DNA of 64,000 bases from Actomonas aquatica. GTDB lineage: Bacteria > Verrucomicrobiota > Verrucomicrobiia > Opitutales > Opitutaceae. The notes under the pieces are model-generated. The model did not search any database. It saw only the letters and a list, made by a program, of their open reading frames with translations, and was not told where the DNA came from. The translations under genes were made by a program, and so were the position numbers. Below, piece by piece: positions 19,244 to 27,500 of the stretch (positions within the stretch are counted from its first letter, which is position 1; each line of letters begins with the position of its first letter). Where the stretch lies: contig NZ_CP139781.1 of NCBI RefSeq assembly GCF_019679435.2, positions 372,001-436,000 on the forward strand, read 5' to 3'.

Positions 19244-20371
19244 CTAGTCCGAGAATAGGTCCATTTGTTGAGAGGGAAGCTGATCGGGATCGTTCGACTG
19301 ACCTGCTATTGGATTTTTGTCCGCCGGAATAGCATCCTTGTTCTCGGATGGAGGAGAGGACTGCTCCACTTTTGGGTTTTTAGGGCCGAGGTTTTCCCGG
19401 AATTCACCCATTTGGTCGTCAGGCTCCCCCGATTTCGGGGAATCCGAGAGTGTAGTGGATTCAGCTGGCTGATCTGATTGCCCCGTTTTTGAGTTTCCAG
19501 TGCCGGAGTTTTCCTGGAATTCACCCTTTTGAGTTTCAGGCACCGGCGATTTCGTTGAATCCATGGGTGTTGCGGATTCAGCCCGCGCAACTTCTCGCTC
19601 TTGTTTTGGGTTTTTATGGGTGAGGTGATTCCGGAGATTCCTCGTTTTGTCGTCAGGCTCCCGCGATTTCGCAGTATCCGAGGCTGTAGTGGATGCAGCT
19701 GGTGAATCTACTGATTCGTTCTTAAGCAGTGCCGTCTGTATTGCCTTGAGACTATTGTGACCAAAAACCCGTTTGGCGGCTTTATTCCCCAGTCCTTTGA
19801 GCATTCCGATTTGCTGAAAGACGGAATACAGATCATTGCCGGTGGCGGAAGCCCTTAGTCCCGTGGTCAGTTGTGCGAGTTCATCCGAAAATTCCAGGAC
19901 CGCGGCTTGGCACTTTTCTTGATCAAACTCGATCGGCAACTGACCATTGGGGGTCTCTATACCGATCTCGTCGGCAACGGATTGGGCGAGATCTGGTTCA
20001 ATCATTCCTTCCGAGCCGATACGGTCCATGATCCGGACCATGGCCTCTTGCCATTGGTCAGGTGACGCGTTTTGCAGATTCCTGAAAGCGCCTTCCCGAA
20101 ACCGACGAGTATTTTCCCCAAATGGGGAATCCCGGAGAAACCTTCCGAAGGCAGCGGATCGGTATGCCTGCGACTGTCCGATCCGCCATCTGAGCCAAGA
20201 ATAGGCTACGAAGGATTTGTAGTCGGGACGAAACAGCTCATCCACCATCATTTCATCGAGCGCTTCTGCTCTAGCGTGCTCACCTTCCAGCATCTTCGCT
20301 TCGCAGCGTCGGCGAGCAATCCGGATAGCTTCAGGGGTTTTGGGGACCGTGCGTTGTTGGGACTTCTTCAT
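19244..20371 (-). CDS. Repeat-containing hypothetical protein with C-terminal clamp-binding-type peptide
   Basis: About 375 residues from the ATG at 20371; a TTG at 20404 would add 11. The N-terminal ~210 residues are helical and basic (IRIARRRCEAKMLEGEHARA), with a globular-looking middle. The C-terminal ~150 residues are disordered and built from three 39-residue repeats rich in Ser, Pro, Glu and Lys. The last residues are QQMDLFSD, which contains QMDLF, close to the QL(S/D)LF peptide that binds the bacterial DNA polymerase sliding clamp. The gene converges on the HNH gene, leaving 33 bases between. I recognise no family. A link to replication or repair of the mobile element is inferred from the tail alone. 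Confidence 0.6.
   Translation of the reverse strand: MKKSQQRTVPKTPEAIRIARRRCEAKMLEGEHARAEALDEMMVDELFRPDYKSFVAYSWLRWRIGQSQAYRSAAFGRFLRDSPFGENTRRFREGAFRNLQNASPDQWQEAMVRIMDRIGSEGMIEPDLAQSVADEIGIETPNGQLPIEFDQEKCQAAVLEFSDELAQLTTGLRASATGNDLYSVFQQIGMLKGLGNKAAKRVFGHNSLKAIQTALLKNESVDSPAASTTASDTAKSREPDDKTRNLRNHLTHKNPKQEREVARAESATPMDSTKSPVPETQKGEFQENSGTGNSKTGQSDQPAESTTLSDSPKSGEPDDQMGEFRENLGPKNPKVEQSSPPSENKDAIPADKNPIAGQSNDPDQLPSQQMDLFSD
19349..19699 (-). repeat. Three tandem 117-bp intragenic units (39 residues each)
   Basis: In the leftward repeat protein the units begin AASTTASDTAKSREPDD, AESATPMDSTKSPVPET and AESTTLSDSPKSGEPDD. Each runs 39 codons, so the DNA units are 117 bases and lie end to end (19583-19699, 19466-19582, 19349-19465). 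They are diverged but clearly homologous in protein and DNA, and recent duplication within a flexible tail is the simplest reading. Confidence 0.75.
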
Positions 20372-20859
20372 CCCTTGATTTGGGAAATTCGGATTCGGAA
20401 CCAACCCCTTGTTCAGTTTTTTTGAAACTAGCCGGAGATCTGGTCCTCTGTCTGACCGAACCGGATTCCCTCAATCGGCTAAATGGCCCCTGTTCGCTCA
20501 TCCACTTGGCGCTTGATCAGGACCATCTGGATTTTGCCGACGACCGATGACAGCCGAGGACTGGGTGGGCCGTCACAGACTTCGCGAAGTCTGCCTCAAG
20601 AAAGGAATCCCTTCCTGCCACACTTTTATGCACCTCTTCGGGCACGGTATGAGGCAATTGTGCATCAGACGCTCAGATAGGGTCAAATGGGGCTACTGAG
20701 CCTGTCCGAAATCGACCTTCGATAACTGCTACAGGTTGAACGTGTGGGCGCGGGAATACGGTAGTCGTCCGCTCCAAAACCTCGGTATGAAGGGGAGTGA
20801 ACTACACGACCCTCTGCCTGGATTTTGGACCTTATCAAGCAAGGTTCGGTTTTGTTCTC
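20372..20859. other. Non-coding stretch with an 18-base perfect palindrome
   Basis: No convincing gene was seen. A 65-codon rightward frame at 20483-20680 has no family resemblance or ribosome-binding site. The perfect palindrome CAGACTTCGCGAAGTCTG lies at 20576-20593, in front of the leftward repeat protein gene, and could be an operator or a recombination or hairpin site. Nothing else is recognisable in this stretch. Confidence 0.45.
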
Positions 20860-21708
20860 TCAGTGGGCCCCTGTGATTTGAATGTAGCGGCTGTGCTGGT
20901 CGATGCCGGTTCCCCATTCGAATTTTTTGGGAACGCGAAACAAGAGATTCCCTGAGGAATCCCTTTCGAGGAACGGTCGAATTTGCCGCCAATATTTCAG
21001 GTCCTGTTGAGTATTCGGCAGCTCTGCTTTGAGGGAGAGGATCTTGGCTGTGATTTCTGCCTCCTCTTTTCGAAGTGCATCCAAGGTCGGATGACCATTG
21101 AATGGCTCAAGGAGGATTGTGGCCGCCAAGCACATGATCGACAGGGGTGTCAGGACCCATCCGAGTTGTTTGATTTTTGAGCGTTTTGGCGGGGAGGCAT
21201 GCGTTTTGAACAGATCCTGCAAAACCTGAAGATCGATTTTGTGCTCAGCCATACGGATTCGAATCACCTGCTCTAGGCTGGAGGTGTCTGGCCGGTGCTT
21301 ACGCAGGTTCTCGATCTGGTCGGTGAGTTGTGTTTCGTTTTCCAAGACGGACAGTAGCGCGCTGGACATCTCTGATTGGTGATCTTCGAGCGCTGAGATC
21401 TTGGAAAACTGCGCATGATGGTCTGCGGTTACGGATTCGGAAAAAACCCGAAGGGTCTCGGCAATCTCTTCGAGTTGGTGATTGCTGATGCTGAGCTGGC
21501 CGGCTCGTTGGACGTCAGGCATACTGTCCGTGTCTTTGTCCGGTCGGGCGACAAACAACCGATGGAAGTAGTCTGATAGAGATTTGCACCCTGACTTCAC
21601 GAACTCGTTTGCGAGTGCTTCCTGATCCTTAGGATCTTTGAAGCGGACGGTGACCTGGTGGGGTTTGATGGGTTTTTTGTGCGGTGCCATGGTCACTCTA
21701 TGGCGCAT
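20860..21708 (-). CDS. MobC-like mobilisation protein with one membrane segment
   Basis: The chosen ATG (21708) has GGAGGA eight bases upstream, a near-ideal ribosome-binding site, giving 282 residues; an upstream extension to 21873 is not supported. The N-terminus (PHQVTVRFKDPKDQEALA, then GCKSLSDYFHRLFV) looks like the ribbon-helix-helix start of MobC-type relaxosome accessory proteins. A coiled-coil-like region follows, then one hydrophobic helix (WVLTPLSIMCLAATILLEPF, around residue 195), then a ~70-residue charged tail. No relaxase lies in the window. The protein may have been kept for DNA binding or partition at the membrane. The MobC link is by N-terminal resemblance only. Confidence 0.6.
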   Translation of the reverse strand: MRHRVTMAPHKKPIKPHQVTVRFKDPKDQEALANEFVKSGCKSLSDYFHRLFVARPDKDTDSMPDVQRAGQLSISNHQLEEIAETLRVFSESVTADHHAQFSKISALEDHQSEMSSALLSVLENETQLTDQIENLRKHRPDTSSLEQVIRIRMAEHKIDLQVLQDLFKTHASPPKRSKIKQLGWVLTPLSIMCLAATILLEPFNGHPTLDALRKEEAEITAKILSLKAELPNTQQDLKYWRQIRPFLERDSSGNLLFRVPKKFEWGTGIDQHSRYIQITGAH

Positions 21709-21936
21709 TCGGCTTTTCCTCCAAGTAGGCCCGGTATCAAAGTGGAATTTTGAGCGCCGACTTTCTCCGCGGGTGTGATCTGTAGTAGGAAAAACCTGAG
21801 GGCCTGAATTACGCAGCGAAAACCTCGGCAACATGATGCTCCGGGAGTCGTTCAAACTCATTGCAGAAATCAAAAGTCGGCCACCTTACATTCAATCGGC
21901 AAGTTTTAGGGGACTCTGGATCGGTGGAGCAGAGAA

Positions 21937-21953
21937 TACTACGTCACGTAGTA
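21937..21953. promoter_or_regulatory. 17-base inverted repeat, operator-like
   Basis: The sequence TACTACGTcACGTAGTA has perfect 8-base arms around a single C. It lies about 230 bases upstream of the MobC-like gene start and would suit binding of a dimeric regulator. No cognate repressor gene is recognised nearby. Confidence 0.45.
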
Positions 21954-22060
21954 AAATAGCGAAATGGTCAGGCGCTGTGACGGGTTTTCAATACCATAGC
22001 AGGTGTCTAGTGCCAGTAGGGGAGGCATTGATGGGCCGGTTTTTCTCCGGATGAGTCACT

Positions 22061-22123
22061 GGTCGGGTTTAGACCAGCCAGTCGCGGTCGAACCCGACCC
22101 AAGGTGGATAAAACAACCCGACC
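22061..22123. repeat. Three copies of a 9-base motif AACCCGACC
   Basis: AACCCGACC occurs at 22091-22099 and 22115-22123 and, in the opposite orientation as GGTCGGGTT, at 22061-22069. Three exact copies in 63 bases beside the integrase gene resemble arm-type integrase/excisionase sites, iterons or operators. The first copy also sits in a small hairpin with CTGGTC and GACCAG arms. Confidence 0.5.
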
Positions 22124-22175
22124 GGTGATACAGGATACCCCCAAACCCAAATTCGGGGGCGAGCTGTGGTTTTCA

Positions 22176-22205
22176 TTGGTCTGGGAGTCGTTCCTCCCAG
22201 ACCAA
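22176..22205 (-). terminator. Strong hairpin downstream of the integrase
   Basis: A perfect 12-bp stem (TTGGTCTGGGAG paired with CTCCCAGACCAA) with a 6-base loop begins 20 bases past the integrase stop. It lacks a clear U-tract on the leftward strand, so it may act as a terminator or as a transcript-stabilising hairpin. Confidence 0.5.
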
Positions 22206-22224
22206 CTCAGCACGAATCCGCATT

Positions 22225-23469
22225 CTACTGGCTGTCGGCAGGTTTTTGGGGACTCTCCGAAGGGAAGATCTGCCAGAAGGCATCGGCATCTTCCTTAGTC
22301 ATCAAATTCACATAGTGTTTTGTCAGGATTTCCTCGGAGTTTCCGTAGAGCATTGCCGCCGTCCCGAAGCTCCCGCCTGAACTGATGTAGGCGGAGGTCG
22401 AGGTGTGCCGCAGAGAATTCGGCGGTAGGTCGAACGCTTTCGAGATATTACGTGAATGCCAGGCACGGTGTGGCACCTCCAGCATGTCTGGGTAGGTTTC
22501 CAGCCACGCCTTTAGGTTTTCTGGCGTATGAACCGGGCGAGACTCCCCGCCCACCTTGCCAAAGGGAATACGTAGCACCAAGCCGTTATATAGAACCTTC
22601 CAACCCTCACGTTTTACGGTGTCGAAGAGACGGATGATTTCACCCGATCCCTCATCATTGGCGGTATCTTTCTTATTTGCGCGGACCCCAGCCAGGAGCG
22701 CAATCGCATAGAAGAGAATATATTGCGGTTCGTTAGCCTCGACCCAACGAAGGAGGTTTGCTGCGGTCTTGGGGGAAATAACCTGAGGCAGCTTTCGGCT
22801 CTTCTTCCGCATTTTTGGCGTGCGCACACCTTTTCCCAACTCGGGATCGCACCAACGGCGCGGGGGCTGACCGCACCAACGAATCCACTGAGATACCGCG
22901 AGTATGTCATTCCGCTTCGCTCGTTGACTCAACTCCGGCCGGGATTTCAGCCATTTAGCGATGTGGTCCGGGGTCAGATCGTGAAGCAATGTGTTTTCAC
23001 CGACGAAACTCACGAAGTTTAGGAGCCGTCGCCGAAGCCGGGTTTCGTTGGATTGCGAAAGGTCTTCATCGTCTCGTTCCTTCTGAAAGGCCGAAAACCC
23101 GGCTCCGAGGGTTTGGGTTTCGATTTTGATGTTGGGGTTTGATAGGTCGCCGCCCCGCGAGAAACCGTTGGCCGCCATTTGGCGCATGATCGCCTTCATC
23201 TCGAGGATCTCTGCCTTGAGGCCGACCAGTTCGACACAGACGGTATTGACCGTCTGGACTTCCACCGGGCCGCGCACGACTTCAGAGAATATCTCCGCTG
23301 CCCGTTTAAGTGCCTGTTTATAATTAGTTTCGCCTGTTGAGCGGTCGTATTGCCGACCGCCAAAGCGGAAGCGGGCGTGCCAGCGCATCGTCCGCTTGTC
23401 TAGGGTTACATTCACTTCGCCCTCCTTGCCGAGGGTTTCCATGAGCAGGTTATTTGGTAATGTTGCCAT
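22225..23469 (-). CDS. Tyrosine recombinase / site-specific integrase
   Basis: This 414-residue protein has an N-terminal arm- and core-binding half (residues 1-220) and a C-terminal catalytic domain. Visible catalytic residues are Arg263 (LLAGVRANKKD), Arg354 in NSLRHTS and the nucleophile Tyr386 in TKHYVN. The usual His before box II (HxxR) is Asn351, and the GHSS-type His is Asn377 in YGNSEE; such Asn variants recur in integrases of Planctomycetes and Verrucomicrobia. A predicted coiled region near residues 80-100 is unusual. The gene starts about 135 bases from a tRNA-Ser-like 3' end, the expected target site, and most likely catalysed insertion of the island to its left. Confidence 0.88.
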   Translation of the reverse strand: MATLPNNLLMETLGKEGEVNVTLDKRTMRWHARFRFGGRQYDRSTGETNYKQALKRAAEIFSEVVRGPVEVQTVNTVCVELVGLKAEILEMKAIMRQMAANGFSRGGDLSNPNIKIETQTLGAGFSAFQKERDDEDLSQSNETRLRRRLLNFVSFVGENTLLHDLTPDHIAKWLKSRPELSQRAKRNDILAVSQWIRWCGQPPRRWCDPELGKGVRTPKMRKKSRKLPQVISPKTAANLLRWVEANEPQYILFYAIALLAGVRANKKDTANDEGSGEIIRLFDTVKREGWKVLYNGLVLRIPFGKVGGESRPVHTPENLKAWLETYPDMLEVPHRAWHSRNISKAFDLPPNSLRHTSTSAYISSGGSFGTAAMLYGNSEEILTKHYVNLMTKEDADAFWQIFPSESPQKPADSQ

Positions 23470-23603
23470 GGATTTCGTATGATAAGTCCGTGGCTAGGCC
23501 AAAGGGCTGGCAGCCCTTTTTTCTTTGGGAGTGCTCTCTCAAACAGCATGCCAAGGATGATTTCTCACCTAGGTAGCAGCTGCAAATTTCGCATTCTGAA
23601 CGC

Positions 23604-23627
23604 ATTCGAATCCCCCTCTCTCCGCCA
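23604..23627 (+). mobile_element. Putative attachment site (att): 3' end of a tRNA-Ser gene
   Basis: The bases read as a T-loop (TTCGAAT), the 3' T-stem strand (CCCCC), an acceptor strand (TCTCTCC), the discriminator G and CCA, which is the 3' end of a bacterial tRNA-Ser. The 5' parts of the tRNA and the complementary T-stem strand are missing upstream, so this is not a functional gene. Genomic islands often duplicate the 3' end of their target tRNA. With the integrase gene 135 bases away, this is most simply the right-hand att site. The intact tRNA-Ser should lie left of base 1, in the + orientation. Confidence 0.65.
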
Positions 23628-23699
23628 GCGAGGGGGAGGCGGAACCCACGTGAAATGGATGGGAGTTGGCGGAGTGACTGGGACCGAGAGGCAACGTTA

Positions 23700-23722
23700 G
23701 CGCGAGCAAGCTCGCTGCCTAC
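23700..23722. repeat. REP-like palindromic element
   Basis: GCGAGC-AA-GCTCGC with flanking TGCCTAC resembles the short interspersed palindromes common between genes of many GC-rich bacteria. It lies between the att site and radC. It could fold in RNA but has no U-tract. Confidence 0.45.
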
Positions 23723-23757
23723 ATGGCTCGGTTTGGAGCACGTTATTTAGGCCGTTG

Positions 23758-24486
23758 CTACAGCACTCCGGCGTCGCGGAAGCTGTAGAAACCCAACCCG
23801 ATTGGGTCGGCGGCGGGCGTGCCGACGACGACGTGGTCGAGCAGATCGATTTCCACGATGTTGGCGGCTTCACGGAGCTGGCGGGTGATGCGCACGTCGG
23901 CGGCACTCGGGGCGGGGTCACCGCTGGGATGGTTGTGCACGCAGACGACGGCCGAGGCGGCTTCCTTGATGGCGGCGCGGAAAACTTCGCGGGGATGCAC
24001 GAGCGTGGCGGTCGCGGTGCCCGAGGTGACTTCGATTTTGCGCAGGAGGCGGTTTTTACGGTTCAGGCACAGGACCCAGAACTTCTCCACGGCGAGGCCC
24101 AGCGTGTGGGGGCGGCAGTAATTGGCGATTTCGGCCGGAGTGGTGAGCTGTGGCGTGGTGCTGCCGCTGGCGGCAAGCACGCGGCGGGCGAGCTCCATGA
24201 CTGTGACCAATTGCAGTGCCTTCACCTTGCCGATGCCGCGTAGGCGCAGAAAATCGTTTTGCGTCCAAGAGAGCAGGTCTGAGAGCGAGCCGGCGGTGGC
24301 GAGCAGCTTGTCGGCGACGGCGAGGACGTCGTGTCCCTGCGTGCCGCTGCGCAGGAGCATGGCGAGCAACTCGGAGTCGCTGAGGGCGGTTGGTCCCGAG
24401 CGTTGCAGGCGTTCCTGGGGGCGTTCGGTCACCGCCATGTCGCGCAGGCGAGAGTAAGGGAGGGTATCGGCGGTCGTGGCGTTCAT
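23758..24486 (-). CDS. radC: RadC family JAB/MPN-domain protein
   Basis: The protein has 242 residues, the usual length for the family. The N-terminal part has a helix-hairpin-helix-like segment (LRLRGIGKVKALQL, ~82-95). The C-terminal JAB domain has the metal motif HNHPSGDPAPSAAD (~185-198). RadC proteins are widespread and often sit beside mobile elements; the old claim of a DNA repair function has not held up well, so role and substrate are unknown. It begins the core chromosome to the right of the att site, and its leftward orientation puts its end next to the REP-like palindrome. Confidence 0.92.
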   Translation of the reverse strand: MNATTADTLPYSRLRDMAVTERPQERLQRSGPTALSDSELLAMLLRSGTQGHDVLAVADKLLATAGSLSDLLSWTQNDFLRLRGIGKVKALQLVTVMELARRVLAASGSTTPQLTTPAEIANYCRPHTLGLAVEKFWVLCLNRKNRLLRKIEVTSGTATATLVHPREVFRAAIKEAASAVVCVHNHPSGDPAPSAADVRITRQLREAANIVEIDLLDHVVVGTPAADPIGLGFYSFRDAGVL

Positions 24487-24536
24487 GGAGTTGGTTACCC
24501 CTGAAACGGAGAATTGGGTGTCATTCTTTCAGCAAA

Positions 24537-24564
24537 ATGCCCGCACGGTTGATCGTGCGGGCAT
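24537..24564 (-). terminator. Terminator downstream of the PVC-type cytochrome gene
   Basis: The 11-bp perfect stem ATGCCCGCACG / CGTGCGGGCAT with a 6-base loop lies about 35 bases past the stop of the leftward gene at 24600. On that strand it is followed by TTTTGC, fitting an intrinsic terminator. Confidence 0.65.
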
Positions 24565-24599
24565 TAGAGTGGTGGCGGTCGGACGACCGGACGGGTGGC

Positions 24600-27500
24600 C
24601 TATTCCTCGATTTCGCCGTGCACGGCGCGGGCGGGGCCTTCGCCTTCGCCGGTTTCCTCGCGCGGCTTGAGGTTGCGCATGAAGGCCATGAGGTCGCGCA
24701 GTTCGTCGCGTTGGAGGATCATGCCGAAGATGGGCGGCATGCTGGACGGAGCGGCGCTACGGGCCTCCACGTTGGCCGGGTCGATGACGTAGGTCTCGGC
24801 GGCGGCGTCGATGACCACGATGCGCTCGGCGGTTTCCTCCTGAATGATGCCCGCGGTGTAGCCGCCGCCTTTGAGTGAGAAGGCCACGACGTCGAAGCCG
24901 GGGGCAATGGCGGCGTTGGGATCGATGATGGACTCGAGGATGTATTCGGTGCTCTGACGGTCGGCGATTTCGGAGAGGTCAGGACCGGCTTCGCCGCCTT
25001 CGCCGTTGACCTTGTGGCAGCGGGTGCAGGCCAGCACGGGATGCTCATTAAACAATCGCCAGCCCGCGCGAGGGTCACCACCGGCAAGGGCTCCGCGGAA
25101 GGGAGCGAGTTTGTCCCCGGCGGTGTCCCAATGGGCTTTGAGGTCGCCGACGGCGGCCTGCACGGCGGGGGCGTCGGAGGCCTCGGCGGCGTCGAGTAGT
25201 TCAAATTGGGCGAGGTAGGGAAGCTCGCCAGCTTGCAGGCGTTTGAGCCCGGCGAGGAGCAGGTCGGCGGCGGCCGGGTCGGCGAGATCGGCGATGGCGG
25301 TGAAGGCGGCCTGTTGTTCGCGCGCGGTGCCGGCTGAGGACATCGTCCGCAGGACCGGTAGGGCTTCGGGGGGAGAGAGGCGCGCGAGGATGGGCAAGGT
25401 CGCCATGCGCAGCTCGGGGGCGTCGGAGGCGCCGGCGATGGCGACGCTGGCTTGGATCTGATCGTCGCCCAGTTCGTCGAGGAGCGTCAGGGCGTCGGCG
25501 CGCACTTCGCCGGCGACCGAGGCGTTGGCCACGAGCTCGCGCAGGTTGGGCAGGGCGGTTTTCAGCTCGAGGGTGCGGATGGCGTCGAGGGTGGCTTGCT
25601 TGACGCTGGGTTCCGCGGCAGCGAGCAGCGTCGGAAGCTGTTGTTGGAGGGCGGCCAACGTGGGCGCGGGATCGCGCGACGGGAGCGGACGGTAAACGCC
25701 GGCGATGCGATCACGGTGGAAGGGCTCGGGCGTGGCGGCGAGTTGGTAGAGTGCCTCTTCGCGGAGGTCGGCGGGCACATCGGCGCGGGCCGCGTAGGCG
25801 GCGAGGGCGACGCTGTCTGCGGGGCGACCGAGGCGGTGGCGGGCGTTGAGGATGCGAAGCTGCAGGGCTTCGTCGTCGAGATCGCGTTCCCCGAGCAAGG
25901 CGGCGAGGGCGGGCAACGCCTCGGGGATGGGCGCGTCGTTGATGGCGATGGCGGCTTCGCGCGCGAGGTAGGGATCGGTGTCGTCGAGGAAACCGGCGAT
26001 ACGCGGATCCTGCAGGCGGCGGTAGACGAGGATCACCCCGAGGCGCACGGCGGCGGAAGGGTCGCTCTCGGCGGCGGTCAGGGCGTCGTGGTTGTGCAGT
26101 TTTTCCAAGGCATACACGGCGGCGTGGCGCACGTAGGCGTCGGCGTTGTCATTGCGGCGAAGGAGGTCGATGAGCGCGGGGGAGACGTCGGCGTTGCCGA
26201 GTTTGCCGAGGGATTGGGCGGCGAAGAACTGCACGCGCGGAGACGCGTCTTCAAGGAGGGCGGTCAGGGTGCGCTCGTGCTCGGTGAGGCGGTGGTCGCC
26301 GGCGAGTTTGGCGGCTTGGGCGCGGACTTCCGGGTGGGCGTCGCCGAGCAGGAAGCCGAGACGGGCAAGGGCGTTGTCGTGGTCGGCCTGGAGCATGCCG
26401 AGACCCCAAAGGGCGTGGAGGCGGGCGAAGAGATTGGCGCCATCGTGGGCGGCGATTTCGGCGAGGGCGGTGATGTGGGCCGGTCCGCGGGCGACAAATT
26501 CAAACTGGGCTTCGGTGCGCACACGTTGATCGGGGTGGGCGAGGAGGTCGGCGAGGCGGGTCGTATTGGCGGATTTGATACCGCCGCGCAGCAGCACCTC
26601 GACCTCGTCGCGTTGGGTGCGGTCCGCGGCGGAGAGTTCGCGCGGCGCGAGCGAATAGACGCGGCCCATGTTGGACTTGGGCCAGCCGACGACCCAATCG
26701 ACAAAGTAGAACTTGCTGTCGGGGCCGAAGGTGACGTCGGTCGGGAGCATGCCCCAGACGAAGGGCTCGCTGGCGGTCACGTCGTAGGTCGCGCCTTGAG
26801 GCACCACTTTGTAGGACTGCACACCCGAGCGGGCAATGGAGCCCTTGAAGTGGGTGATGAAGAGGGTCTGGTCGTAGGCGGGGCTGAGGCCGGTGCCGGG
26901 GTAATAGACGATGCCGGAGGGGCCGTCCTCGATGTTGGCCATGGGCGGCAGGAGATAGGCCGGGCGCCCCGGGAAGTCGGGTTTCCAGAGGTCCTCGCTC
27001 ATCCACGGGCCGGCGCGGCCGCGGGGGGCGAATTGGTAACCGACGCTCCAACCGGAGTCGCCGCCTTCTACGACGTGCACGAGGCGTTCGAGGTCGCCGT
27101 TGTCGCAGTCGTTGTCGCCGGTGAGGAGGTCGCCGTATTCGTTGAAGGCGAGTTCCTGCGGATTGCGCAGGCCCCAGGCGACGAGTTCGAAGTCGGAGCC
27201 ATCGGGGTTGCAGCGAAAGACCGCGCCTTGGTCCAGGAGTTTGACGTGGGTGTCGTCGACGGCGGAGGTGGCGTTGGTGGAGCGGTCGCCGATGGAGAAG
27301 TAGAGTTTGCCGTCGGGCCCGAAGATGAGGCCGTGCAGGTCGTGGCCGGTGTAGCCGAAACGCACGCCGAACCCGCGAATGAGCTCGTGGCGCGCGGTGG
27401 CGGTGGTGCCAGCGGCGTCGGTGTCGAACTGCCAGAGGCTGGGGATGTTGGTGAACCAGACCTTACCGTCGCGGGCGAGCACGCCGGAGGCGATACCATC

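Larger units (their letters stand above)
21709..22224. other. Non-coding stretch rich in inverted and repeated motifs
   Basis: No gene is evident in the 516 bases between the MobC-like start and the integrase stop. The stretch holds a 17-base inverted repeat, three copies of a 9-base motif and a strong hairpin, each listed separately. Such density suggests operators or recombination-directionality sites for the integrated element. Confidence 0.5.

Noticed and set aside
20483-20680. 65-codon rightward open frame in the intergenic gap
   Set aside because: No ribosome-binding site, no similarity that I recognise and a composition unlike neighbouring genes; part of it overlaps a palindrome.
22061-22205. 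CRISPR array
   Set aside because: The 9-base motif copies are too short and irregularly spaced, and no cas genes are present; they look like binding sites instead.
23580-23627. Intact tRNA-Ser gene
   Set aside because: Only the T-loop, 3' T-stem, acceptor strand and CCA are present. There is no 5' acceptor strand, D-arm or anticodon arm upstream.
23758-24486. RadC as part of the island or an anti-restriction gene
   Set aside because: It lies outside the att site, has the GC-rich coding style of core genes and full family length, so it is treated as chromosomal.
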